A stretch of 64,000 nt of DNA from Carthagonibacter metallireducens. GTDB lineage: Bacteria; Gemmatimonadota; Gemmatimonadetes; Palauibacterales; Palauibacteraceae. The DNA lies in the NCBI GenBank assembly GCA_023554445.1, contig JAMJQQ010000119.1, forward strand, positions 14,237 to 78,236, read 5' to 3'. A model generated the notes under the pieces. The model did no database searches. It was not told the DNA's origin and saw only the letters and a program-made list of their open reading frames with translations. The position numbers and the translations under genes were made by a program. This document shows, piece by piece, positions 16,909 through 24,932 of the stretch. Numbering within the stretch: the first letter of the stretch is position 1; every line of letters starts with the position of its first letter.

Positions 16909-18437
16909 AACAGGGTCTCGTTCATGTCTCCACCGAGTGCGCTCGTCGCCTCCGAGGGTGACGAAGGCGGTTTGCGCGCAAACAGGACCTTCAATGCCGG
17001 CGGCACGATGAAGGTGGAGAGAATCACCATGATCAGGATCGCGCTGTACACCGACGAGGAGAGGATGCCGGCCGTGAGTCCGATCGAGGCGAAGATCAAC
17101 CCCACCTCGCCTCGCGGAACCATGCCCACGCCCACGAGCAGCTTCGAGGTATCCGAGCGGGTGACTCCGAAGCCCGAGACCAGCTTGCCGATGATCGCGA
17201 CCACCGTGAGGATCAGTCCGACGAACAGCACCCCGAGATCGAAGTCCTCGCTGCCCGGTATGAACAGGCGCACGTTCACCGGCGCCCCTACCGCCACGAA
17301 GAAGATCGGCGTGAAGATGTCCGCTACCGGCTCGATCCGCTCAACGACCGCATCGAACTGGTTGGTCGAAGAGAGCACGAGACCAGCCGCGAAAGCTCCG
17401 ATGATCATCGCTGATCCGGCCAGGTCGGCGAGCGCCGCTATGGCCAGCGCGAAGCAGAAGGCCGCGACGAGCAGGACGCCACGCGTGCGCATCCGGTCGA
17501 CGAAGTCGAAAATCGCCGGAGCGAATCTGGTCCCGAGCACTACGGCGAGCACGAGGAATCCGACCGCGAACAGGAAGATTTTGCCCACCGAGAGGACGCC
17601 CAGGGCGGCCCCTCCGACCATTCCGGACACCACTGCGAGAATCACGATGCCGAGTACGTCGTCGATCACCGCTGCGCCAATGATGATTCGCGCTTCCGGC
17701 GTGTGCATCCGATTCAGGTCGGAAAGCACCCGTGCGGTTATGCCCACCGAGGTGGCCGTGAGTGTCGCACCGACGAAGATGGCGACGACCGTGAAGGTCA
17801 CGCCCTCAGGGTGGACACCGATCGAAGGGTTGGCATAGTACCAGTAGAGGAACCCGAGCAGGAACGGTAAGAAGACCCCGATAAGAGCGACCCGTACCGC
17901 CGTCGGTCCGACCCGGAACATTTCCTTCAGGTCGGTCTCGAGGCCGATCTCGAACAACAGCAGCACGACACCGATCTCGGCGAGGACGTGAACGATTTCA
18001 TACAGATCGCCCTGCGCCGGAATCACCCCAAGCACGCTAGCGCCGAGGATCACGCCCGCCACCAGTTCGCCGAGGACAGCGGGTTGTCCACGGCGCTCGG
18101 CCAGTTCCCCGAGAACCTTGGCACTGACCAGAATCGCGATCAGAACGAAGAAGACGTCCCGGATACGGGGACCGTGACCATTCTCGCCCTCCGCGTGCGC
18201 CGGCTCTCCAGCTTCGGAATGGTCCTGGTCGGTCGCTTGAGGAGTCGCGTGCTCCTGGACCTCGGCTGCAGGCGTGGATTGCTCGATCGGGGTCGAATCG
18301 GGAGCCGAGCGGAGCAGTCCGGAGCCGGGGCCACCGACTAGCACGGCAAGCCCGAGCAACAGAAGCATCAGCCTGAAAGGTCGGGGTCCCGACCGGCCGT
18401 TCGACCCCACCCGGCCGGATCCTCTGCGGCCTACCAC
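16905..18437 (-). CDS. CPA2-family cation:proton antiporter
   Basis: Membrane transporter of 510 aa with a short hydrophobic N-terminal segment (about 20-45), an acidic His-rich linker (about 60-95) and a 12-13 helix Na+/H+ exchanger domain (KefB/NhaS3-like). Conserved parts include QPAVLGELVAGVILG, GAAVIDDVLGI (the ND/DD ion-binding region) and AFAAGLVL. No C-terminal RCK domain is present, so this is a short type. The GTG start overlaps the LptE gene by 7 bp. Ion specificity is unknown. The N-terminal extension is longer than usual. Confidence 0.88.
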   Translation of the reverse strand: MVGRRGSGRVGSNGRSGPRPFRLMLLLLGLAVLVGGPGSGLLRSAPDSTPIEQSTPAAEVQEHATPQATDQDHSEAGEPAHAEGENGHGPRIRDVFFVLIAILVSAKVLGELAERRGQPAVLGELVAGVILGASVLGVIPAQGDLYEIVHVLAEIGVVLLLFEIGLETDLKEMFRVGPTAVRVALIGVFLPFLLGFLYWYYANPSIGVHPEGVTFTVVAIFVGATLTATSVGITARVLSDLNRMHTPEARIIIGAAVIDDVLGIVILAVVSGMVGGAALGVLSVGKIFLFAVGFLVLAVVLGTRFAPAIFDFVDRMRTRGVLLVAAFCFALAIAALADLAGSAMIIGAFAAGLVLSSTNQFDAVVERIEPVADIFTPIFFVAVGAPVNVRLFIPGSEDFDLGVLFVGLILTVVAIIGKLVSGFGVTRSDTSKLLVGVGMVPRGEVGLIFASIGLTAGILSSSVYSAILIMVILSTFIVPPALKVLFARKPPSSPSEATSALGGDMNETLF

Positions 18438-18949
18438 TGGGACTGCGCTCCGTCGACGATCTTCTGAACCAGGTCTCTGATCGCCAGCTCCTGACCTCGC
18501 GTTTCGAGCTCGGTCTCGGGTGTGTATTCTCCGATACCTGTCACAGATCCCCCGCTCCAGATGATCTCGTTTCGCGTGTTGTCGATGATCTCGACCCTCG
18601 CCGACAGCCGGATCCGACGCTGAAACACCTCCGCGCCGACCTCTTCCTGACTGGCGAAGTTCACCGCCGTGTCGTCGTACCGTGACAGGGTCGTGAGCAC
18701 CGTCGCATCCGCTGACTCCTCTGGTCCGAGCTGGGCCCCGAGGCGTCCGGTGGCCGCATCCAGCAGCTCCTGCGTGACCTGCTCGGTCAGCGCGAACTGG
18801 GTCGTCTGGTTGTCGACCGGTGCCACGTAGATCGTCTCCACGTGCGAAGGCAGGCCTCCGCCACCGGAGAACGTGTAATTGCAGCCGCTCAGCGCCGCCA
18901 GCGCCAGCAACCCACTCGCGCCGATTCTATTGCGTGTACGGAAGCGCAT
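18431..18949 (-). CDS. lptE: LPS-assembly lipoprotein LptE-like
   Basis: Lipoprotein of 172 aa with lipobox LSGC (C23). The mature part begins with NYTFSGG, followed by an IYVAPVDNQT strand and a TEQVTQELLDA helix, the usual LptE core, and ends in an AIRDLVQKIVDG helix. LptE forms the outer-membrane plug of LptD and guides LPS to the surface. The upstream frame is longer, but the ATG at 18949 gives a correct signal peptide and overlaps the previous gene by 23 bp. lptD is not in the window. Confidence 0.8.
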   Translation of the reverse strand: MRFRTRNRIGASGLLALAALSGCNYTFSGGGGLPSHVETIYVAPVDNQTTQFALTEQVTQELLDAATGRLGAQLGPEESADATVLTTLSRYDDTAVNFASQEEVGAEVFQRRIRLSARVEIIDNTRNEIIWSGGSVTGIGEYTPETELETRGQELAIRDLVQKIVDGAQSQW

Positions 18950-19613
18950 AAATTTCACCGGGATGTCGGGCCACCGGACTCTGTACCTCCTCGATCTCCC
19001 ATCGCACCCGGCTGGGGCGCTCGAAATCACGATACTCGGCCTGGACTGGCCAGGTACCCGTTTCCGACCATTCCACCCGAACACGTCGAAGCACCCTGTC
19101 GCGCCGCCGTTCCTCCACCGATCCGAGCCTTCCTCCCTCCAGGTGATACACGAACGTCCGATCGCCGACGGGTCCATAGACGAGGACCGAGTCTGCGCCG
19201 TTCACGAAGGCCCGTGGCGCTGGACCGGAGTCCGGTCGGAACATGCCTGCCATCGCGAAGATGAACGGTCGCGGGGGCACGTCCACGTCTTCGATCTGGC
19301 CCCGCGACGTCAGACGGCCGGCGGCACTGGCGATCGCCATCGCCACGTCGCCGGATGTGAACAGGTCGATTCTCAGGCTGTCGGGAGGATTGAAGCGCCC
19401 CACACCCTCGCCTTCGACATCCCCACGACGATCACCGTAGCGCCACGCGAATCGGAGATTCGCCGGCGCCTCCACACCTGGTTCCGAGACGAGGCGAGCA
19501 GCGATCGCTGCCGGATCGTCGAGCGGGATCCCGCTCTCCACGGACGTGGCACAGGCCACGACCAATGGCGTCGAGGCGAGCACTCCGAGTCGGCGCAGCG
19601 ATCTCATGTTCAA
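18927..19613 (-). CDS. Envelope lipoprotein, LolB-like fold suspected
   Basis: Lipoprotein of 228 aa (lipobox VVAC, C21) with alternating beta strands (FAWRYGDRRGDVEGEGVGRF and LRIDLFTSGDVAMAIASA), the pattern of LolB/LppX-like lipid-binding barrels. It precedes lptE with 23 bp overlap and follows the thioesterase gene by 34 bp, so a role in outer-membrane lipid or lipoprotein handling is likely. No specific family motif decides between LolB and an uncharacterised DUF. Start may be the second ATG, two codons in. Confidence 0.65.
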   Translation of the reverse strand: MNMRSLRRLGVLASTPLVVACATSVESGIPLDDPAAIAARLVSEPGVEAPANLRFAWRYGDRRGDVEGEGVGRFNPPDSLRIDLFTSGDVAMAIASAAGRLTSRGQIEDVDVPPRPFIFAMAGMFRPDSGPAPRAFVNGADSVLVYGPVGDRTFVYHLEGGRLGSVEERRRDRVLRRVRVEWSETGTWPVQAEYRDFERPSRVRWEIEEVQSPVARHPGEIYALPYTQ

Positions 19614-19647
19614 CGTGCGGCCAAGCTACCGGCGCCACAAAACCGGG

Positions 19648-20082
19648 TCAAGAAATCGGATCCGCGCAGAGATCTGCGAGGATCCGCATGGCAGAGTCCG
19701 GCATGCGGCGAGGACGGAGACCGGCGTCGGTGCAAACCAGTGTGGTCGATCCGCTGGCGAGGCGCACGCCGTCATCGGCTCTTATCGCCTCGTACCCGAA
19801 GGTTACCGACCGGCTGCGCACCTCCACCACGCGCGTGAGGATCTCGACACGCTCGTCGTAGCCGGCGCCTTTTCGGTAGCTGAGTTCGGCGCGAGCGACG
19901 GGGAGCAGAATCCCACTCCTCTCCAGCTCGGCATACGAGAGGCCGTTCATGCGCATCAACTCCGTTCGGCCCAGTTCGAACCATGCCAGGTAGTTCATGT
20001 GGTGGGCGTGGCCCATCTGGTCGGTCTCGGCATACCTGACCCGGATTTCGGTCCGGCTGCCCGGGATCTCCTGATCTTCCAT
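19648..20082 (-). CDS. Acyl-CoA thioesterase, YbgC/4-HBT family
   Basis: Hot-dog-fold thioesterase of 144 aa. RVRYAETDQMGHAHHMNYLAWFE is the YbgC-type active-site region (the Asp in YAETDQMG). The remainder (SYRKGAGYDERVEILTRV and GSTTLVCTD) fits the family. It probably hydrolyses acyl-CoA or acyl-ACP intermediates. The start was placed at the ATG at 20082; the long upstream frame is antisense to lpxH. It is divergent from lpxH by 63 bp. Confidence 0.87.
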   Translation of the reverse strand: MEDQEIPGSRTEIRVRYAETDQMGHAHHMNYLAWFELGRTELMRMNGLSYAELERSGILLPVARAELSYRKGAGYDERVEILTRVVEVRSRSVTFGYEAIRADDGVRLASGSTTLVCTDAGLRPRRMPDSAMRILADLCADPIS

Positions 20083-20132
20083 CGCGCGCGGCACTCCTCT
20101 CCACACCTGTCGCCTGATTCTCGAACCGCCTC

Positions 20133-20138
20133 TATACT
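20133..20138 (+). promoter_or_regulatory. Possible -10 box implying a leaderless lpxH transcript
   Basis: TATACT lies only 7 bp before the lpxH ATG at 20146, so a start about 7 nt later would coincide with the initiator. No good -35 hexamer or ribosome site was seen. Tentative. Confidence 0.35.
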
Positions 20139-20145
20139 GTCGCAG

Positions 20146-20973
20146 ATGGACCCGAATGGCACGCTGATCGTCTCGGACGCCCACCTCGGCGCCGCCCCCG
20201 CCGACCACGAGGCGGCCTTCCTTCGCTTTCTCGAAAGCGTGGTCGACCGCACCCGTGACCTTGTGATCAACGGCGACCTGTTCGATTTCTGGTTCGAATA
20301 CGGAACGGTCATTCAACGGCGGCATTTTCCGGTCCTCAAGATCCTCCGGTCCCTGGTCGAGTCGGGCGTCCGCGTTCGACTCGTGGCCGGCAATCACGAT
20401 TTCTGGGGAGGCTCGTTCCTCACCGATCAGATCGGCCTGGAGCTCGTCGAAGGGCCGGTTCGAACCGAGATCGGGGGACGTCCGGCCCTCCTGGCCCACG
20501 GCGATGGTCTCGGCAGCGGCGACCTCGGATACAAGGCCCTGAAGCGGGTGATCCGTGGACGCCCGGCTCGCAGCGCATTTCGTTGGCTGCATCCTGACCT
20601 CGCGGCCGGGATCATCCGGCTGGTCAGCCGCACTGAGAGTCGGCATGGGCGGACGCCGGATGCAGAATCGCTGGGCAGGGCGGGCCGGCTTCACGAGTGG
20701 GCGGCCGATCGTCTCGCGGAAGATCCGGACCTGCAGGTCGTGGCCCTCGCTCACTGCCACGTTCCCGAGATCCGCGAAATCCTGCCCGGGCGGTTCTACG
20801 TCAACTCCGGAGACTGGGTTCAGCATTGCAGCTGGGCCGAATTCAGTCCCGACGGGGTGCGCGTGCTGGGGCTCGCCGGCTCCGGTTCGGATGACGCGAC
20901 CGAGGTGCTGTATGAGGTGGTCTACCCGTCAGGGCCCGACCGGAATGCTGTATTGGAAGGCGGCTCCGGGTGA
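20146..20973 (+). CDS. lpxH: UDP-2,3-diacylglucosamine diphosphatase-type metallophosphatase
   Basis: Protein of 275 aa in the LpxH/calcineurin-like family, hydrolysing UDP-2,3-diacylglucosamine to lipid X in lipid A synthesis. Metal-binding motifs are SDAHLG, NGDLFDFW, GNHDFW and AHGDG, in family order, with a later ALAHCHVPE and a YVNSGDW. Length is within the family range. No ribosome site is apparent, and a -10-like TATACT is just upstream. The 3' end overlaps the convergent DUF5683-type gene by 45 bp. It fits the LPS theme of the neighbourhood (lptE, heptose genes). Confidence 0.9.
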   Translation: MDPNGTLIVSDAHLGAAPADHEAAFLRFLESVVDRTRDLVINGDLFDFWFEYGTVIQRRHFPVLKILRSLVESGVRVRLVAGNHDFWGGSFLTDQIGLELVEGPVRTEIGGRPALLAHGDGLGSGDLGYKALKRVIRGRPARSAFRWLHPDLAAGIIRLVSRTESRHGRTPDAESLGRAGRLHEWAADRLAEDPDLQVVALAHCHVPEIREILPGRFYVNSGDWVQHCSWAEFSPDGVRVLGLAGSGSDDATEVLYEVVYPSGPDRNAVLEGGSG

Positions 20974-21493
20974 GCCATCGGGAGGCGGGACGACTTCACC
21001 CGTGAAATCCCAGAGTTGTGCCGACACCCAGGCATCGACTCCAGCGAACAGAGCCCAGAAGACGGCCAGGGTCGCCCAGTCTTCGAACTGGGCTTCCCTC
21101 GCGGCAATCAAGTCCTCGTCGAGGGGGTTCGATCGTTTCGCCGCGTTCAGCTTCGCATTCGTCTTCAGGAGCATCCATAGACTGCCTGCCTCCATCGCGA
21201 AGTAGAACGCGCCGCGTCCCGGCTGGTCTACCGAGATCTGGCCCCAGCCCGGCAGAATCAGCGATCGAAAGAAGGCTCCCGTCGGGCTGACCGGCGGGGT
21301 GGGACCTGCGCTGTCGGCCGGGGCCTCCTGCCGGACGGGCGACGTGAGTTGCTCGGCGGCCGACGCCTCGAGAGGAGCTTCGGAAGCGGCGAGGGAATCG
21401 GCGCGGCCGGGCGGATCGGTTTCCTGACCACGTAGTGATCCCGTCGGAAAGGCGACCAGAAGGAAAGCGAGAAAACCGACCGACCGCCTGCAT
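20929..21493 (-). CDS. DUF5683-type membrane protein with disrupted start
   Basis: The frame encodes a signal-peptide-like stretch (VGFLAFLLVAF), a Ser/Pro/Ala-rich linker and a small domain with FRSLILPGWGQISVDQ, YFAMEAGSLWMLLKTNAKL and WATLAVFWALFAGVDAW, as in DUF5683 proteins. There is no start codon in this frame after the tRNA-Sec end except a GTG inside the tRNA T arm (21564). An ATG at 21493 is out of frame: removing one CGGT of a (CGGT)3 tract (21475-21486) would join it to the signal peptide as M-Q-A-V-G-F-L-A. So the gene is either frame-shifted, phase-variable or wrongly sequenced here. The 3' end overlaps lpxH by 45 bp. Confidence 0.65.
21475..21486. repeat. Tetranucleotide tract (CGGT)3 at the DUF5683 gene start
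   Basis: Three exact ACCG units on the plus strand (CGGT on the coding strand) just after an ATG. Unit loss puts the ATG in frame with the signal peptide. It resembles a short contingency repeat but could be a simple indel. Confidence 0.6.
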
Positions 21494-21538
21494 CGGGCGA
21501 GCTGCCTCCCTGCCGGCTCGCAGGCCGCGCTCTCCCTA

Positions 21539-21632
21539 CGGGAGCGCGTGGGAATCGAACCCACCCGGGACGCTGTTCGCACCCCGAAACGGTTTTGAAG
21601 ACCGCTGGCGACACCAGCCGCCATCCGCCCCC
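21539..21632 (-). tRNA. selC: tRNA-Sec (selenocysteine, anticodon TCA)
   Basis: The minus strand folds into a 94-nt selenocysteine tRNA. Anticodon loop CTTCAAA gives TCA. The D stem is six base pairs with a four-nt loop (GGCGGC-TGGT-GTCGCC), a long variable arm pairs CGGGGTGC with GCGTCCCG, and the T arm is GTGGG-TTCGATT-CCCAC. Acceptor strands GGGGGCGG and GCGCTCCC pair for seven of eight positions, the innermost being G-G. Discriminator is G and CCA is not encoded. It decodes UGA with SelB, which is encoded at 29643. Confidence 0.93.
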
Positions 21633-21672
21633 CTGCGCTCAGCCGAATTGCTCCTCCTCGACCCCGGGGCCG

Positions 21673-22059
21673 TCAGGGCAGCCGGGCGACGACGTCGATC
21701 TCGACACGCGCCCCGGCAGGCAAGGCTCCCGCTTCGATGGTCGAGCGAGCCGGATAGGGTTCTGTGAAGTGCTCGGCATAGATCTCGTTGAGTTCGGCGA
21801 AGTCCGCCATGTCGGCCACGTAGACCGTGGTCTTCACGACGTCCCCGAAGCCGGCCCCGGCCGCGGCCAGGACCGCCGCCAGGTTCTCGAACACCCGGTA
21901 TGCCTGCTCCCGGAGTCCGGGTGCCACGAGCTGGCCGGTCGACGGATCGAGTCCGATCTGACCCGCCGAGAAAAGAAATCCCCCGGCCACGCAAGCCTGC
22001 GAATACGGGCCGATGGCCGCCGGCGCACCATCGGTGTGCAGCGCTTCGACGTGATGCAT
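21673..22059 (-). CDS. ridA: RidA/YjgF-family enamine/imine deaminase
   Basis: Protein of 128 aa that removes reactive enamine/imine intermediates from PLP chemistry. GPYSQACVAGGFLFSAGQIGLDP and VVKTTVYVADM are typical, and the Arg in YPARSTIEAG binds substrate carboxylate. Length is normal. It lies 19 bp after the fhs gene on the same strand, and 40 bp upstream of the tRNA-Sec. Confidence 0.93.
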   Translation of the reverse strand: MHHVEALHTDGAPAAIGPYSQACVAGGFLFSAGQIGLDPSTGQLVAPGLREQAYRVFENLAAVLAAAGAGFGDVVKTTVYVADMADFAELNEIYAEHFTEPYPARSTIEAGALPAGARVEIDVVARLP

Positions 22060-22078
22060 CTTCTGTCCTCCCGCCGGT

Positions 22079-23731
22079 TCAGAAAAGTCCTTCGATCGTC
22101 CCGTCCGGATGCACCTGCATCGCCTCTGCAGCGGGCTTTGCAGACAGTCCCGGCATCACCATTACATCCCCAGTCAGGGCTACGATGAACCCGGCACCAG
22201 CGGAGATCCGAAACTCGCGGACAGTGATATCGAATCCGCTGGGCCTGCCCTGCAGGGTCGGATCGTCGCTGAGAGAATACTGCGTCTTGGCGATACAGAC
22301 CGGGAGGTTGCCCAGACCGTTATCCACGATTCGCTGGGCCTCCTTCTCGGCCGACGGCAGGATGTTGACCCCGTCGGCTCCATAGACATTTTCAGCGACC
22401 GATTCGATTTTCTCACGCAGGGTCGTGTCAAGATCGTACAGAGGCCGGAAATCGGCCTCGCCCTCGTCGAGGACGCCGAGCACCTTTTCGGCCAGCTCGA
22501 TCCCGCCTTCGCCTCCGCGCGCCCATATGTCGCAGTCTGCGGCCCTCACCCCCCGCTCTTCGCAGAACGAGACGACCGCCTGAACCTCCTCGTCGGTGTC
22601 ACTCGAGAACCGATTGACCGCGACGACGACAGGTACTCCGAACTGCACCAGGTTGTCGATGTGCGCCCCGAGGTTGTCGAGCCCGGCCCCGAGTCCAGCC
22701 GGTCCGCCGCCACCCGCCTTCTCGGCGTGGTGCTTCATCGCCCGTATCGTGGCCACCAGAACCGTTGCCTCGGGCCGTATCTCGCCCATGCGGCACTTGA
22801 TGTCGAAGAACTTCTCGGCGCCGAGGTCGGATCCGAAACCGGCCTCGGTGACCACGATGTCTCCGAGCGTCATCCCGGCATGTGTCGCGATCACCGAGTT
22901 GCATCCATGCGCAATGTTGGCGAACGGGCCGCCGTGCACGAGCGCCGGGCCACCCTCGATGGTCTGCACGAGATTCGGCCACAGGGCCTCCTTCATCAGC
23001 AGTCCCTGCGCCCCGGCCACGTTCAGATCCCCGGCTCGAACCAGGGTACCGTCGCGCCGGGCCCCGAGGACGATATTGGCGACACGCGTCTCGAAGTCCG
23101 CCAGATCGGACGCCAGACAGAAGATCGCCATGATCTCGGATGCCGCCGTGATCGACCAGCCCTCCTCACGCGGGATGCCTCCATTCACCCCGCCGAGTCC
23201 GATGACGGCGCTGCGCAGAGCGCGATCGTTCATGTCTATCGCGCGCTTCCAGTTGATGCGTCGGACGTCGAGATCCAGTGAGTTGCCGCGGAACAGGTTG
23301 TTGTCCATCACGGCCGAGAGAAGGGAGTGCGCCGAGGTGATCGCGTGAAAATCCCCGGTGAAGTGCAGGTTGATCTCATCCATGGGAAGGACCTGGGAAT
23401 ACCCGCCACCCGCAGCTCCCCCCTTGATACCGAAGACGGGTCCGAGGGAAGGCTCCCGCAGGCAGAGCATGGTCTTCTTCTCGAGTCGACGCAGCGCCTG
23501 CGCCAGGCCGACTGCGACCGTCGACTTGCCCTCACCCGCCGGCGTCGGCGTCATACCGGTCACCAGCACCACCTTGCCGCTTCTCTCCCGCCCCTCGAGC
23601 GCCCGCGGGTCGATCTTGGCCACGTAGTGACCATACGGGCGCAAATCGTCGTCGGAGAGATCGATCTCGGCGGCCACATCCCGGATCGGACGCAGAACTG
23701 CCTTCTGGGCAATCTCGATATCTGAGGGCAT
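22079..23731 (-). CDS. fhs: Formate-tetrahydrofolate ligase
   Basis: One-carbon enzyme of 550 aa that makes 10-formyl-THF from formate, THF and ATP. The P-loop-like TPAGEGKSTVAVGLAQAL near residue 70, LREPSLGPVFGIKGGAAGGGY and the THF-binding region are family features. Length is typical (about 555). The start chosen is the ATG at 23731 in an MPSDIEIAQ context, with a GAAAGGAAAT ribosome site. The kinase gene precedes by 28 bp. Metabolic partners (folD) are not in the window. Confidence 0.95.
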   Translation of the reverse strand: MPSDIEIAQKAVLRPIRDVAAEIDLSDDDLRPYGHYVAKIDPRALEGRERSGKVVLVTGMTPTPAGEGKSTVAVGLAQALRRLEKKTMLCLREPSLGPVFGIKGGAAGGGYSQVLPMDEINLHFTGDFHAITSAHSLLSAVMDNNLFRGNSLDLDVRRINWKRAIDMNDRALRSAVIGLGGVNGGIPREEGWSITAASEIMAIFCLASDLADFETRVANIVLGARRDGTLVRAGDLNVAGAQGLLMKEALWPNLVQTIEGGPALVHGGPFANIAHGCNSVIATHAGMTLGDIVVTEAGFGSDLGAEKFFDIKCRMGEIRPEATVLVATIRAMKHHAEKAGGGGPAGLGAGLDNLGAHIDNLVQFGVPVVVAVNRFSSDTDEEVQAVVSFCEERGVRAADCDIWARGGEGGIELAEKVLGVLDEGEADFRPLYDLDTTLREKIESVAENVYGADGVNILPSAEKEAQRIVDNGLGNLPVCIAKTQYSLSDDPTLQGRPSGFDITVREFRISAGAGFIVALTGDVMVMPGLSAKPAAEAMQVHPDGTIEGLF

Positions 23732-23759
23732 CTCGATTTCCTTTCGGTTGGACCGGGAT

Positions 23760-24761
23760 TCAGTCCCGGCGGGCGAGCTCTTCCAGCAACTCTTCCCTGG
23801 TGACCGGCACCGCGCCGATGCGTCCGACTTCGATCCCGGCGGCCACGTTGGCCAACGCAGCCGCCTCGGGCAGCTCTGCCGCACCTATCAACGAGGTGGC
23901 GATGGTCGCGATCACGGTGTCACCTGCGCCGGTGACATCAAACACTTCTCGCGCTCTGGACGGTATCCTGCATTGCCCGGGGCGATCATGCGAGAGCAGA
24001 ACCATGCCTTCCTCGCCCAGCGTCAGCAGTAGATTCTCGCAGCCCAGACGATCGAGGAGTGGTCGCAGGTCGCGCTCGGCGCTCGGTGCCCGCTCGAGCC
24101 CGAGAGCCGCAGCCAGTTCCCGGACGTTCGGTTTGAACAGCCAGGCCCCCTGGAAGTCGAAAAAATGGCGCAGCTTCGGATCGACGACTGACGGAATCCC
24201 CAGGCGACGCGCTTCCCGCAGAAGAACTCCGGACAATTCCGGAGACAGTACGCCCTTGTCGTAGTCCTCTAGAACGAGAACATCCGCGGCCTCGAGCGCT
24301 GCCAGCGACTTCGCCTCCAGCTCCGACGCCACCTCAGAATCGACCGGTGCCGCCGACTCCCGGTCGATACGGAGGATCTGCTGGTGGCGTGCCAGGATGC
24401 GGGTCTTTTCGGTCGTCGGGCGGGTCGTGTCGGTGACGAGGTCCGCGACGGGGACGCCGTGCGCTGTCAGCAGCTGCCGAACAGCCTGGCCCGATCGATC
24501 ATCACCGACCGTCGCGACGATTCGGCATTGGGCCCCTAGGGCGACGACGCCTGCCGCCACGTTCGCAGCTCCACCGAGCGCCTCGCGTTCATTGGCGACG
24601 TGCACCACGGGCACCGGAGCCTCGGGAGAGATGCGATCGACGCTGCCCTCGAGGTAGCGATCCAGCATCGCGTCGCCCACGACCAGCACCGTGCCGCCAG
24701 TCGCGGCATCGAGCAAAGAACGCGCCCGGGTGCTTCCGAGTCGAGCCTCGTAATCCGTCAC
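23760..24761 (-). CDS. HldE-type heptose-7-phosphate kinase domain protein
   Basis: Ribokinase-fold kinase of 333 aa from the chosen GTG, matching the N-terminal half of HldE (RfaE1). Substrate motifs GDAMLDRYLEGSVDRISPEAPVPV and GGAANVA and the anion-hole FDVTGAGDTV with catalytic Asp are present. It phosphorylates D-glycero-D-manno-heptose 7-phosphate at C1. The separate adenylyltransferase is at 16384-16908. An ATG at 24839 would add 26 residues. The ribosome site AAGGCGG supports the GTG. Confidence 0.9.
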   Translation of the reverse strand: MTDYEARLGSTRARSLLDAATGGTVLVVGDAMLDRYLEGSVDRISPEAPVPVVHVANEREALGGAANVAAGVVALGAQCRIVATVGDDRSGQAVRQLLTAHGVPVADLVTDTTRPTTEKTRILARHQQILRIDRESAAPVDSEVASELEAKSLAALEAADVLVLEDYDKGVLSPELSGVLLREARRLGIPSVVDPKLRHFFDFQGAWLFKPNVRELAAALGLERAPSAERDLRPLLDRLGCENLLLTLGEEGMVLLSHDRPGQCRIPSRAREVFDVTGAGDTVIATIATSLIGAAELPEAAALANVAAGIEVGRIGAVPVTREELLEELARRD

Positions 24762-24932
24762 GGTCCGCCTTGCGAAGGGTCGGGATCTCCGGTAATCTGC
24801 GGCCACCCGTCGGCAGGATCGTAACACCTTGCCGGGCAACGCGCTCGGGAGGTTCGAACCGGACTTTCGGCCGCGAAGTTAGCGGGCACGCGGGGGAGAG
24901 TCAAAGCCGGAGCGCACCTCGAGTCCAACCGC

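Noticed and set aside
15256..17838. A plus-strand open frame of 860 codons across rdgB, ctaB, the nucleotidyltransferase and the antiporter
   Set aside because: Antisense to genes with clear family motifs. Its composition is Arg/Ser/Pro rich, as expected from a GC-rich shadow frame.
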